A DNA stretch of 40,213 nucleotides from Lachnospiraceae bacterium NC2004 (GCA_000621905.1 JHXB01000019.1:1-40213); one strand, 5' to 3'; shown: positions 16,151 through 23,981, counted from the stretch's first letter. Program-made: numbers and translations. The notes: a model not told the origin generated them from the letters alone.

Positions 16151-16197
16151 TTGCCACTGAAATAGGGGGAATATTTGCACCGAGAATGTGATATACT
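16151..16197 (+). promoter_or_regulatory. Extended -10 promoter with upstream dyad (promoter A)
   Basis: TTGCCACT (16151-16158), five bases, then AGGGGGAA (16164-16171), then 20 bp to TATACT (16192-16197) preceded by TGA (extended -10). No -35 box is seen. It would transcribe the XRE gene at 16252. The same arrangement occurs at 16765-16811 and 20066-20112. Confidence 0.5.
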
Positions 16198-16204
16198 GAT
16201 AATA

Positions 16205-16224
16205 GACCACGGGGACAGACCCTT
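16205..16224 (+). repeat. REP-like repeat copy
   Basis: GACCACGGGGACAGACCC sits in the presumed leader of the XRE gene, just downstream of promoter A. Confidence 0.9.
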
Positions 16225-16251
16225 GAAAAAGCTGATAACGGAGGCGGTTTG

Positions 16252-16710
16252 ATGGCAAAGGATACAGATGAGCTTAATAACATATTGAAGAATACACATA
16301 CAAGTGACATTCAGGATTATTTTGAGGCAAATGCAGACAGCATGTTAAGCGACGATCGTCCATTTGCCGACTACATGCGTGAATTGATAAAGACTAAGGG
16401 AATCAAGCAGCAAGATGTCTTTTTGGAAGCTGATATACCTGAGAGATATGGTTATAAGCTTATTGCGGAGGAGAAGCGCACAAGGCAGCGGGATATTATT
16501 TTACGAATATGCTATGCTGCGAGACTTACTCCCGAAGAAACTGACGGAGCGCTAAAAAGATACGGCATGCCGACGCTTTATGCTAAGGACAAGCGAGATG
16601 CAATTCTTATCGTGCTTTTTAACGAGAGGCCGGGCGACATCTTAAAGGTCAATTCGATTCTTAAGGAAAATGGAGTCGATACCCTCAAATCTTGCGGAGT
16701 ACAAGACTAA
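16252..16710 (+). CDS. XRE-like helix-turn-helix regulator
   Basis: This 152-residue protein has a central helix-turn-helix-like region (about 45-100: FADYMRELIKTKGIKQQDVFLEADIPERYGYKLIAEEKRTRQRDIILRICYAARLTPEETD), resembling an XRE/Cro fold in which the first-helix pattern is preserved. The tail (LYAKDKRDAILIVLFNERPGDILKVNSILKENG) is seen in related proteins near Ser/Thr kinases in Lachnospiraceae, by recollection. It could be a phosphorylation target or adaptor of the kinase at 18036, and its promoter shares a dyad with two others nearby. ATG 16252 follows GGAGG (16240). DNA binding is probable but not certain. Confidence 0.65.
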   Translation: MAKDTDELNNILKNTHTSDIQDYFEANADSMLSDDRPFADYMRELIKTKGIKQQDVFLEADIPERYGYKLIAEEKRTRQRDIILRICYAARLTPEETDGALKRYGMPTLYAKDKRDAILIVLFNERPGDILKVNSILKENGVDTLKSCGVQD

Positions 16711-16757
16711 ACCATGGGGACAGACCCTGTTTTTTGCAACACCTGTCCCCATGGCTC
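16709..16757. repeat. Head-to-head REP-like pair (terminator-like)
   Basis: A plus copy (16709-16731) and a minus copy (16740-16757) form an inverted repeat: ACCATGGGGACAG pairs with CTGTCCCCATGG over about 12-13 bp, with the loop holding T6. It follows the XRE stop at once and probably ends its transcript. Confidence 0.85.
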
Positions 16758-16764
16758 AGGTGAA

Positions 16765-16811
16765 TTGCCACCCCTAAGGGGACAACGCATGCATTTTCAT
16801 ATTGATATAAT
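16765..16811 (+). promoter_or_regulatory. Extended -10 promoter with upstream dyad (promoter C)
   Basis: TTGCCACC (16765-16772), five bases, GGGGACAA (16778-16785), 20 bp, TATAAT (16806-16811) preceded by TGA. It would transcribe the lipoprotein gene at 16881. The right arm is a poor match to the perfect dyad at 20066 (5 of 8) but the geometry is identical. Confidence 0.5.
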
Positions 16812-16880
16812 TGGAATGGTTGAATCGGAATGTGTGTCCGGTTTAGTCATTTCATTTTTTATATAAGGAGGAGATGTGTT

Positions 16881-17924
16881 ATGACACATTTGCGTATTAA
16901 GAAAATGCTTGCGTTAGTGATTGTTGCTGCATTGAGTTTTGGAGTAGTTGGTTGTGGAGGTAATGGTGCAAATGTTACAGCTCCGGAGGTAACGACGGAA
17001 GTGGCTACAACGGAGGAGATGGATGCAGAGAGTTTGAAGTTGAAGAGACAAATTGAGGAAATTATTGAAGATACAAATATGTCCCAAACGATAACAGAAT
17101 ACGTTGATGCAATAAAAGAAAATATTGACAACAATCGAATATATGAGGATAAAGAAGATCTAAAAAGTCTGTTTGGTGATTATCGAAATAAAGCTAAATC
17201 TGTTTATGATACTTTTACTGAAAATATTGTAGATACATATAAGAATCTTGCGGAAGATAATTCTATTACAAATAAGGATAGCTGTTTAAAAGTGACATAT
17301 GAAGCCTTTGCTGGGTGGATGACTGATGTATATGATTCATATAATCAGGGACTTGATGATATATATGATTATTGTGATAGTTTAATTACAGATTCAGAGG
17401 TTTCTACATATTGTCAGAAAAAGTATGCTGATACACAAGAGAGAATGGAGAAAGATTATCAGAAGATTTCAACCAGACTAAGCGACGACTACACCCTAGT
17501 CAGCGCCGGATTTGCAGAAGGCAACTACGATGTATATGATATTTTAGGTAAAACTTCAGAATCAAGTGCATCTGAAGATGACACCGACACAACCACCGAA
17601 GCCAAGAAGAAATCCACTAAAAAGTCAAAGAAATCAAAGAAGAAAAAGAAGACTAACGGCGTAGACCCGGATCTCAAGAAAGCACTTGACGAGTACGAAT
17701 CATTTATGGACGAATACTGCGAGTTCATGAAGAAATATAATTCGTCAAATGATGTCATGAGCATGCTTAACGACTACACGAAAATGTTGACAAAATACAC
17801 AGAGATGACAGATAAGATAAACGCTATTGATACGGACAGTTTATCGACGGAAGATTATAAGTATTATATTGAGGTTACATCAAGAGTAAGTAAGAAATTG
17901 ATCGATGCAGGCGCATCTATGTAG
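16881..17924 (+). CDS. Putative surface lipoprotein, Lys-rich linker
   Basis: This 347-residue protein has a lipoprotein signal (MTHLRIKKMLALVIVAALSFGVVGC; lipid attachment at Cys25), a Thr/Glu-rich stretch, a helical domain (about 50-200), a strongly basic Lys/Ser linker (about 233-262) and a C-terminal helical domain with DEYESFMDEYCEFMKKY and SLSTEDYKYYIEVTSRVSKKL. The C-terminal part resembles the DUF6591-type domain of clostridial lipoproteins, by recollection. It should be attached to the outer face of the membrane. Function unknown; it lies between the XRE gene and the kinase and could be a component of that signalling locus. ATG 16881 follows AAGGAGG (16865). Confidence 0.75.
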   Translation: MTHLRIKKMLALVIVAALSFGVVGCGGNGANVTAPEVTTEVATTEEMDAESLKLKRQIEEIIEDTNMSQTITEYVDAIKENIDNNRIYEDKEDLKSLFGDYRNKAKSVYDTFTENIVDTYKNLAEDNSITNKDSCLKVTYEAFAGWMTDVYDSYNQGLDDIYDYCDSLITDSEVSTYCQKKYADTQERMEKDYQKISTRLSDDYTLVSAGFAEGNYDVYDILGKTSESSASEDDTDTTTEAKKKSTKKSKKSKKKKKTNGVDPDLKKALDEYESFMDEYCEFMKKYNSSNDVMSMLNDYTKMLTKYTEMTDKINAIDTDSLSTEDYKYYIEVTSRVSKKLIDAGASM

Positions 17925-17930
17925 CAATTT

Positions 17931-17972
17931 GAACCATGGGGACAGACCCTGAATGATCTGTCCCCATGGTTT
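17931..17972. repeat. Head-to-head REP-like pair forming a 15-bp perfect hairpin
   Basis: AACCATGGGGACAGA (17932-17946) and its exact complement (17957-17971) flank a 10-base loop, followed by TTGG. This is a likely terminator of the lipoprotein gene built from two repeat copies. Confidence 0.9.
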
Positions 17973-18035
17973 TGGTTCTATTTTAGATAATATTATGTTA
18001 TATTATTCATATCATATTAAGAAACGGGTGAGATT

Positions 18036-19622
18036 GTGAACGAAGAAGTCAAGAGAGCGCTATCTAAATACACATATATCAAAGACATCAACAGGGAACA
18101 TGGTATCGCGCTTGTAAGGCTTAACGACACAGAGGAATACTATGTCAGAAAAGTGACAACCGTTTACAATCGATTTGTCTATGATTATATTATGCACAAC
18201 CCGGTAAAAGGCGTTCCAGCTGTTAAGGAATTAATTGAGGATGACGACAAATTAGTCATCATTGAGCAATACATTGCTGGTCACACATTGCAGGAAATGT
18301 TGGACTCACAGGGGTGGATGCCTCCCGACGAGGTAGTTTCGATCACCATCAAACTTCTCGACATTCTTGTTCATTTTCATCAGAATTACCCACCTATCGT
18401 TCACAGGGATATCAAGCCCTCAAATGTAATTTTAGGTAGAGGCTCGACCGTTTGGCTGATTGATTTTAACGCAGCTAAGTTTGTTGATCCTGATAAGAGT
18501 GAGGACACCGAGCTTATCGGAACCAGAGGATATGCGGCTCCAGAACAGTACGGTTTCGGTAGTTCTACAGAGCGCACGGATGTATACGCTATCGGAATGA
18601 TGATGCAAGAGTTGATTAGTGGGGCAAATGAAGAAAATGTCAGCATTCACCCTCATTTGGCAACTGTCATAAAAAAGTGCATTAACTTAGAGCCAAACGA
18701 TAGATATGAGGGTGCTTATGCGCTTAAAGAAGCCTTGGTTTCTGCAAAGTATGCCATTGAGAACGGGCTCGAAATGAATGACAATAATTTCGATGATAAT
18801 ACGAAGCCGTCCAATAATTCGCATGCAAATGTTGTCAAAAAGCACAGAATCAAGCCTTATAACATGTTTGTAATTTCGGCTGTAGTCCTGGTTGCCGCTT
18901 CAATCATTTCTAGGGGGATTGATTATTATCGTATGTATAAACCTGCTGTATCTGAGATAACGAAGTCATTTTCACCTGAGTATGATTCAGCACTGTTTAA
19001 GCTCGTTGAAGAAAATGGTAAAACAGTGGACATTAACGGTCAGATATATACATTTATGCCTGATGATTGGACTCTTTACACTGCTGTAAATGTGTCAAAT
19101 GATATAATTAAGATTACCGAATGGAGTAAAAATATAGGCGAAGAGCAACAAATGGAATACAAAAAAGACTTGGGTACATATAAGACAGATGGCAGCGACG
19201 ATACGATTGAATGGCTTGACGATTCACACACTTCATTTTCAATTAAGCTCAAAAAGAATGATAATGATAAACTTAGAAAAGCTATGTTCTACACTAACAC
19301 ATGTAATGCCGGTGAGATAAGAGCTGCGTGCTATGCTAAAGGATCGAAGTGTTATGCGTATTCATTTGACAAATGGCATTATTACGTTGCTGTACCTGTT
19401 AAGGAAGATTTGATGAAAATCGAATGTTGGGGGAAAGACTATTTTAACTACTCAGTTGAATTTGATCACGACCTCATGGTTGTTGATCCTAAGGCAAATG
19501 ATGTCGGATTTGAATGGATTAACGACGAGAAGTCTTCATTTGCCATAACTACTCACGACGAAGGATATGCAGAGTGGAGTGAAGATAAATTGGTTGTATT
19601 TGAGGCAGTTGAGAAAAAATAG
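18036..19622 (+). CDS. Hanks-type Ser/Thr protein kinase with one membrane helix
   Basis: This 528-residue kinase has an N-terminal catalytic domain (about 8-240) with candidate ATP Lys39 (YYVRKV), catalytic loop HRDIKPSN (123-130), metal site DFN (143-145, the usual DFG Gly replaced by Asn, common in clostridial relatives) and APE (168-170). A single membrane helix (about 276-293) leads to an external domain (about 300-528) with repeated tryptophan/tyrosine-rich segments (MPDDWTLYTAVNVSNDIIKITEWSK and SFDKWHYYVAVPVKEDLMKIECWGK) that look like two copies of one fold. It is not a PASTA domain, so the signal sensed is unknown. The glycine-rich loop is poorly conserved. GTG start at 18036 with a weak ribosome binding site. 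Confidence 0.88.
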   Translation: MNEEVKRALSKYTYIKDINREHGIALVRLNDTEEYYVRKVTTVYNRFVYDYIMHNPVKGVPAVKELIEDDDKLVIIEQYIAGHTLQEMLDSQGWMPPDEVVSITIKLLDILVHFHQNYPPIVHRDIKPSNVILGRGSTVWLIDFNAAKFVDPDKSEDTELIGTRGYAAPEQYGFGSSTERTDVYAIGMMMQELISGANEENVSIHPHLATVIKKCINLEPNDRYEGAYALKEALVSAKYAIENGLEMNDNNFDDNTKPSNNSHANVVKKHRIKPYNMFVISAVVLVAASIISRGIDYYRMYKPAVSEITKSFSPEYDSALFKLVEENGKTVDINGQIYTFMPDDWTLYTAVNVSNDIIKITEWSKNIGEEQQMEYKKDLGTYKTDGSDDTIEWLDDSHTSFSIKLKKNDNDKLRKAMFYTNTCNAGEIRAACYAKGSKCYAYSFDKWHYYVAVPVKEDLMKIECWGKDYFNYSVEFDHDLMVVDPKANDVGFEWINDEKSSFAITTHDEGYAEWSEDKLVVFEAVEKK

Positions 19623-19664
19623 TTATAGTTGTATAATCTAAGAGGTTATGAAAGGAGGGATTAT

Positions 19665-19883
19665 ATGCTTACGATATTATTTGTGATACTGCTTGTATCT
19701 GCGACACTTAGCGTTGTTAAGATTGCTATAAAACTCACCTGGGGACTTCTAAAAATCTTACTTGCTGTGACACTTTTCCCGGTTATATTTGTCGTGTTAT
19801 TTGTGTCTGGGTTGATATATCTGGTTATCGGAATTCTTGCTATTGTGCTGGTTTTGAGCCTGCTGGGGAATTTGATATTATAA
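19665..19883 (+). CDS. Small hydrophobic membrane protein
   Basis: A 72-residue, almost wholly hydrophobic protein with two or three membrane segments (about 2-20, 28-50 and 52-71) and few charges (Lys20, Lys24, Lys31). It starts at ATG 19665 behind AAAGGAGGG (19651), 42 bp after the kinase stop, so it is probably in the kinase operon and may be a membrane partner of the kinase. No family recognised. Confidence 0.65.
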   Translation: MLTILFVILLVSATLSVVKIAIKLTWGLLKILLAVTLFPVIFVVLFVSGLIYLVIGILAIVLVLSLLGNLIL

Positions 19884-19891
19884 TATACAGA

Positions 19892-19929
19892 GAAACCACA
19901 GGGACAGAGAAACCACAGGGACAGGTCTC
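19892..19929 (+). repeat. Two REP-like repeats (CACAGGGACAG variant)
   Basis: AACCACAGGGACAG occurs at 19894-19907 and 19910-19923, the second continuing GTCTC. They have one G fewer than copies left of 18 kb, and this variant dominates to 30.5 kb. Confidence 0.85.
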
Positions 19930-19950
19930 GTTAAATTAATTCGTGAATAT

Positions 19951-19998
19951 GTCATCCTGAGTGTAAGCGAAGGATCTTTGACCTTCGAAGAAGGTCAA
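19951..19998. repeat. Second repeat family, related form, plus hairpin
   Basis: GTCATCCTGAGTGTAAGCGA then AGGATCTTTGACC, followed by TTGACCTTC-GAAGAAGGTCAA, which can pair (TTGACCTTC/GAAGGTCAA). This may also end the kinase operon. Confidence 0.65.
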
Positions 19999-20065
19999 TA
20001 AATATTGTGTTTATAGTAACAACAGATGATGACATATTTTCATGCTTTGTGTTGTAGCGGGAGAA

Positions 20066-20112
20066 TTGCCACTAACACAGTGGCAACAAATGTAGAATGG
20101 GTTTGGTATAAT
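20066..20112 (+). promoter_or_regulatory. Extended -10 promoter with perfect upstream dyad (promoter B)
   Basis: TTGCCACT (20066-20073) and AGTGGCAA (20079-20086) are perfect 8-bp arms with a 5-base spacer. TATAAT follows after 20 bp (20107-20112), preceded by TGG (extended -10). No -35 box is seen. Transcription would enter the hairpin at 20114. Confidence 0.55.
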
Positions 20113-20113
20113 G

Positions 20114-20166
20114 AGAGTAACAAGAAACGGGTTTTATAATCACCCGGAAGTCTTGTTACTCTTTTT
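20114..20166 (+). terminator. Hairpin with T-run immediately after promoter B
   Basis: GAGTAACAAG (20115-20124) pairs with CTTGTTACTC (20152-20162 region), with an inner ACGGG/CCCGG pairing, followed on the plus strand by TTTTTGG. The T-run is only on the plus strand. It also overlaps the 3' end of the minus-strand RHH gene. Confidence 0.5.
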
Positions 20167-20334
20167 GGTTGTGCTTGATTTCATATTCGCTAGAGCATAA
20201 TCACAACACTGTACAACGAGGGCATTGACGGAAATGTCTTCTTGCTGCGCAACTTCAGAAAGTCTGTCGTTGAGCTCTCTAGTGATTCTAAAAGTCTTAT
20301 TGATATATTCTTGTTTCTTTATCTTGAATTCCAT
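20140..20334 (-). CDS. Small ribbon-helix-helix (Arc/CopG-like) protein
   Basis: This 64-residue protein has a short N-terminal beta segment (NKTFRITRELNDRLSEVAQQEDISVNALVVQCCDYALANM), fitting the ribbon-helix-helix DNA-binding fold: strand, helix A, turn (DIS), helix B. A basic Lys/Ser tail follows. Such proteins are dimeric repressors or antitoxins, but no toxin gene adjoins it. ATG 20334 sits 5-6 bp after GAGGTGG; a GTG at 20343 would overlap that site. The stop is inside the 20114-20166 hairpin. Confidence 0.75.
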   Translation of the reverse strand: MEFKIKKQEYINKTFRITRELNDRLSEVAQQEDISVNALVVQCCDYALANMKSSTTKKSNKTSG

Positions 20335-20490
20335 GGTGACCACCTCGTAAAACTATATATACCAATATTTTAAACGAAATAAGGGATGTAATATACACAC
20401 AGTATCTACACGTATAAACATATGTGGACATTTTAATGTAATAGTGATAAACTCAAATAAGGTTGTTTCGATAGAAAGAAGGATGAATTT

Positions 20491-21147
20491 ATGGCAGTAT
20501 CATTTACTTCGGTTAAATGCCCTGAATGTGGCGCTGACTTCCAAATAGAGGAAGGCAGAGATATATGTTTTTGCACGTATTGTGGTAATAAGATATTAAT
20601 TACAAATGAAAATGAGCACATTTACAGAACGGTTGATGAAGCGAGAGTAAAGGAAGCTGAGGCGAAAGAGCGAATTAGGCTTAAGGAACTCGAGATTGAG
20701 GAAAAGGAAAATGCTCAAGATCGCAAATCAAAAGCAATCTCGTACGCTGTGGCGGCTGGAGTTGCAGTAGTAGGCGCTCTTATATGCCTTTTTTCAGAAA
20801 CTGCTGGATTGATTGGTGTTGTAATAGGTATGTATATTGCAATTTTTACTTATACTAAGAGTGATAATACTAAAAAGAAAAAGAGAAGATATGTGAATCC
20901 GGACGAAATAGTTATTGATGAGGAGATGTTATATTACAGAGAGAAGAACTATAACAATGTTGCTCAAATGTTTAAAAGTGCCGGTTTTGTTTATGTAAAT
21001 GCTATACCTATGGATGACCTTAACTTTATAACTCAAGGTAAGAATGGTCAGGTTGAGACGGTCACCATAGATGGCAAAGAGGATTATGAAGAAGGAGATA
21101 TATTCAGGAAGAATGCTCCGGTTCTTATTACGTATCATAGTAGGTAA
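20491..21147 (+). CDS. Zinc-ribbon membrane protein
   Basis: This 218-residue protein begins with a zinc ribbon (CPECGADFQIEEGRDICFC-TYCG, Cys10/13 and Cys29/32), then a charged coiled-coil helix (about 50-82), two membrane helices (about 84-102 and 105-122), a basic segment and a C-terminal domain (about 150-215: NVAQMFKSAGFVYVNAIPM, ending APVLITYHS) that resembles a PASTA-like or related small extracytoplasmic/cytoplasmic module repeated in clostridial zinc-ribbon proteins. Function unknown. It is followed after 32 bp by the exchanger gene, possibly the same operon. ATG 20491 follows GAAGGAT. Confidence 0.7.
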   Translation: MAVSFTSVKCPECGADFQIEEGRDICFCTYCGNKILITNENEHIYRTVDEARVKEAEAKERIRLKELEIEEKENAQDRKSKAISYAVAAGVAVVGALICLFSETAGLIGVVIGMYIAIFTYTKSDNTKKKKRRYVNPDEIVIDEEMLYYREKNYNNVAQMFKSAGFVYVNAIPMDDLNFITQGKNGQVETVTIDGKEDYEEGDIFRKNAPVLITYHSR

Positions 21148-21179
21148 AAGTATTATTTTATAGATTAGGAGATAGTTAC

Positions 21180-22799
21180 ATGGTTAATTTTTTAGTTGAT
21201 AATCCGTTGTTTACTGTATTGTTATGCTTGGGAGCTGGGTACCTGTTTGGTAAGATTAATCTTGGCTTTTTCCCGAACAATGCTACTTTAGGTACTCTTT
21301 ATGCTGCAATTCTTGTAAATATCTTCATTAGTAGTAATGGTGGAAGTTTTGATGCTGCTCAAACAAAGGTTATGAAGACTTTTTTCTTTGCTATGTTTAC
21401 ATTTGTTTTAGGATATGAGGCTGGTCCTGTTTTTAAGGATTCAGTTAGAAAATCTGGGATAAAGTCGTGTTTGAAACTAGTTGCACTTTCTTTGTTTTAT
21501 TGTGCTACTGTTCTTGGATGTGGTTTCTTGATTTCTCGTGGTTTTAAATTTGCATCGGGTAGAGTAAGCGGATTTCTTGCGGGCTCGCAGACTCAATCTA
21601 CAATACTTAACGGGGAGAGTGATGTTGTTGCGTATGCGATAACATACATTCTAGCAACATTAGGAATGATTATTTTTGTTCAGAAGATTGCTCCAATCAT
21701 TGTGAATAAGAGCCTTATATCATCTGTAAAGGAAAAAATAGGCGGTGGAGACCTTGAGAGCATAGGAAGTGCAGCACTTATCCTTCCTGTGCAAATTCGT
21801 GCATATAGTGTGAATGAGGACTCTCAATGTTGTGGTAAAACAGTCGATGAATTAGAAGATGAATTTCATGGGCATTTACAAGTAGAGAGTATATATCGTA
21901 ATGGGGTTGAGATTGAGTTGCATCAGACGCAGACGATTTGTGCTGAAGATATTATCGTAGTTATAGGTGAGATAAAAGATATAGCAATATTTGACGATAG
22001 AGGGCTCACTGAGACTACTGATGAAAAGTATATTTCTTTTGAGATGGTTAAACAAGAGATTGTTGTTTCGGAAAAGAAAGCTAACGACATTTTATCAGCA
22101 TTTTCTGATAGAGGTGTACTTGTGAATAACGTCGTCAGAAAGGGTGTGGAGTATCCGTTTTCGGACGGGATAAAGGTGGAACGAGGAGACATTGTATCTG
22201 TTACAGGTAGAACTCAAGCTATAAAGGACTGTGTTAAGGAGATAGGATATATAAAGAATGATGGTGAAATATCAGATGTACCATTCTTACTGTTGTCTAT
22301 AGCTTTATCGATTCCTCTTGGATTAATTCAGTTTCCGGGAACGTCTTTGTCGCTTGGAACGAGTTGTGTTGCGCTTATTCTTGGTATGTTTGTAGGATGT
22401 GAATATGAATCATTGCCTAAATTCGGTTACATTTCCGATGGAGCACGATGGCTGCTTAGGAGCGTTGGATTGAATCTTTTTATTGCCTCCACAGCTTTGG
22501 AGAGATCATTACTACCGAGCGAGATTTTCACTTTTCAAAACATTTATGTGGTAATTGCTGGGTTAATCTCTATCCTGATTCCGGCTATAATTGCGATACT
22601 ATTTGGTAGGTTTGTACTTCGTATTGCGGCGGCTGATTTGTACGGTGGTTTATGTGGATGTGCAACATCAACGCCGGCATTGAATTCTTTATCTGAATCA
22701 ACAGGAAGTACTATTTTCACTGTTGGATATGCTCCGGCGTATGTAACAAGCAATATATGTCTTACTATTGTGGGATCGATACTTATGGGATTACTATGA
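21180..22799 (+). CDS. AspT/YidE-type putative exchanger with two RCK_C domains
   Basis: This 539-residue membrane protein has the aspartate:alanine exchanger (AAEx) layout: an N-terminal half of about five helices (1-180), a central cytoplasmic part (about 190-365) holding two TrkA-C/RCK_C modules (QIRAYSVNEDSQCCGKTVDELEDEF and a second near 290-365 with GDIVSVTGRTQAIKD), and a C-terminal half of about five helices (365-539) with the GCATSTPALN and GYAPAYVTSN motifs typical of the family. By family it would exchange organic anions across the membrane, and the RCK_C modules suggest ligand control. True substrate not readable. ATG 21180 follows AGGAG (21167). Confidence 0.88.
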   Translation: MVNFLVDNPLFTVLLCLGAGYLFGKINLGFFPNNATLGTLYAAILVNIFISSNGGSFDAAQTKVMKTFFFAMFTFVLGYEAGPVFKDSVRKSGIKSCLKLVALSLFYCATVLGCGFLISRGFKFASGRVSGFLAGSQTQSTILNGESDVVAYAITYILATLGMIIFVQKIAPIIVNKSLISSVKEKIGGGDLESIGSAALILPVQIRAYSVNEDSQCCGKTVDELEDEFHGHLQVESIYRNGVEIELHQTQTICAEDIIVVIGEIKDIAIFDDRGLTETTDEKYISFEMVKQEIVVSEKKANDILSAFSDRGVLVNNVVRKGVEYPFSDGIKVERGDIVSVTGRTQAIKDCVKEIGYIKNDGEISDVPFLLLSIALSIPLGLIQFPGTSLSLGTSCVALILGMFVGCEYESLPKFGYISDGARWLLRSVGLNLFIASTALERSLLPSEIFTFQNIYVVIAGLISILIPAIIAILFGRFVLRIAAADLYGGLCGCATSTPALNSLSESTGSTIFTVGYAPAYVTSNICLTIVGSILMGLL

Positions 22800-22851
22800 T
22801 GTTTGTGAAACTACGATTCTATTTCTTTGACGTTGCTTTACTAAGTTATAT

Positions 22852-22891
22852 TTGCCAAACGGTTGATTATCTTTACATAACTCGCTATAAT
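22852..22891 (+). promoter_or_regulatory. Promoter of the small secreted protein (shared with 24243)
   Basis: TTGATT (22863-22868) and TATAAT (22886-22891) with 17 bp between. The block from TTTGCCAAACG to CGCTATAAT is about 85% identical to 24242-24282. Confidence 0.7.
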
Positions 22892-22962
22892 TATACTTGG
22901 AGAGCAAGTTCGGTTTGTATTTGAACCGACATGCAGACAAGCAATAAAAGGAGGGTACATTT

Positions 22963-23232
22963 ATGGCGAAGAATTTTAAGAAGAGAATTATGGTGGTTGC
23001 GTTGGCATTTGCGCTTGCGTTTGCAGGATCATCTGCAAAGTGTGTTAATGTGAAGGACTGCGTTAGCGTGACAAATGTCGAAGCGAAGTCTACGGTGTAT
23101 TATGCTGAGCACAGCAAGCGCTACCATGTTAACAGGTACTGCAGGACTTTGAAGCGTAGCAAAAACGTTTACAAAACTACCAAGAAGAAGGCTAAGGCGA
23201 TGGGGCTTACTAGGTGTAAGGTGTGTAGTTGA
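22963..23232 (+). CDS. Small secreted cysteine-containing protein
   Basis: This 89-residue protein has a signal peptide (MAKNFKKRIMVVALAFALAFAGSSA) and a C-terminal module YHVNRYCRTLKRSKNVY-KT-KKAKAMGLTRCKVCS with the spacing H-x4-C-x2-L ... G-x2-x-C-x2-C. This fits the short His/Cys metal-binding (Ada-like/excalibur-like) module found at ends of secreted clostridial proteins, which may bind zinc. The basic mature part suggests wall or nucleic-acid contact. A clean promoter (22863/22886) and a hairpin terminator (23243) make it a single-gene unit. ATG 22963 follows AAGGAGGG. Confidence 0.75.
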   Translation: MAKNFKKRIMVVALAFALAFAGSSAKCVNVKDCVSVTNVEAKSTVYYAEHSKRYHVNRYCRTLKRSKNVYKTTKKKAKAMGLTRCKVCS

Positions 23233-23242
23233 TAGCGAAATA

Positions 23243-23281
23243 AAAGAGTAGCATTAGTCATTAAGATTAGTGCTACTCTTT
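23243..23281. terminator. Bidirectional hairpin terminator (copy 1)
   Basis: Arms AAAGAGTAGCA (23243-23253) and TGCTACTCTTT (23271-23281). It sits between convergent genes and is nearly identical to 25874-25912, including the loop. Confidence 0.75.
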
Positions 23282-23327
23282 ATTATTTGATTAATTTAAA
23301 TATTCTAGTGGCTTACGATGTGAGTTT

Positions 23328-23708
23328 TTATTGCGGACGAAACACACTTATATCAAGTCCTTCAATCACTTTATAATGCTTGTCATTGGCTGTCAACAAT
23401 GCAGTATTATTTTCCAAACAAGTACAAGCTATTAGAGCATCTGCCATTTCCATAGAATTACTCAAGAAATAATCTTCAACATAATCGGCGGCACGAATTG
23501 ATATTCTTTCAGATAGTGGCAAAACGTTAACTTTCATACGCTTAAATGCACTCTTCATCTGCTCAAGTTCTGTTTTGTTTCTCATTCCCTGAAGAAGCTC
23601 CATATATGTTACTATCGAGATTGAAAATGGTATAGCATTCATAACCGCTTCTTTTGCTTTTTCATTTCCTTTTAAAAACCATATCAAAACATCGGTATCA
23701 ATTATCAA
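23328..23708 (-). CDS. VapC-like PIN-domain toxin
   Basis: The 126-residue PIN-domain protein keeps the acidic metal-binding residues: Asp4 (MIIDTDVLIWFL), Glu37 (TYMELLQG), Asp90 (MADALIA) and Asp109 (TANDKHY). VapC proteins are Mg-dependent ribonucleases that cut tRNA or rRNA; the target here is unknown. The gene overlaps the preceding small gene by 11 bp, the usual antitoxin-toxin coupling. It ends toward a shared hairpin at 23243. All catalytic positions look intact. Confidence 0.9.
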   Translation of the reverse strand: MIIDTDVLIWFLKGNEKAKEAVMNAIPFSISIVTYMELLQGMRNKTELEQMKSAFKRMKVNVLPLSERISIRAADYVEDYFLSNSMEMADALIACTCLENNTALLTANDKHYKVIEGLDISVFRPQ

Positions 23709-23961
23709 AATTACGTCCCCTCCTCATGTTTCGGACAGAATCCTCGACAGATATATCCTCATGATTCTTCCATAATCCGGCCAGCTCCATGGCAGCCTTC
23801 TTTTCATCCGCGTACCCATAAGAGTCTTCAGATTCTGATGAATTACCACTCCAAACACTATCTAAAATTGTAACAATCACATTTCTACCCTGCCATGCAT
23901 TTATGCTTTCATCCACGATAACTTGATTACCATCTATATAACCATTAACAGCTGTCAACAT
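23698..23961 (-). CDS. VapB-like antitoxin
   Basis: An 87-residue protein with an N-terminal beta-strand segment (MLTAVNGYIDGNQVIVDESINAWQGRNVIVTILD) like the dimerising DNA-binding part of AbrB/DUF2281-type antitoxins, an acidic flexible centre and a C-terminal helix plus basic tail (VRNMRRGRNFDN) that would wrap the toxin. It overlaps the PIN toxin by 11 bp. The ATG follows GGAGGTGA, and a TATTAC-TCTA-GTAATA dyad just upstream is a candidate autoregulatory site. Confidence 0.8.
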   Translation of the reverse strand: MLTAVNGYIDGNQVIVDESINAWQGRNVIVTILDSVWSGNSSESEDSYGYADEKKAAMELAGLWKNHEDISVEDSVRNMRRGRNFDN

Positions 23962-23981
23962 ATAATCACCTCCAAGAAATA

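Noticed and set aside
17575-17665. Lys-rich segment of the lipoprotein as a frameshift or low-complexity artefact
   Set aside because: The frame continues on both sides with coherent helical sequence, and basic linkers are common in wall-associated lipoproteins.
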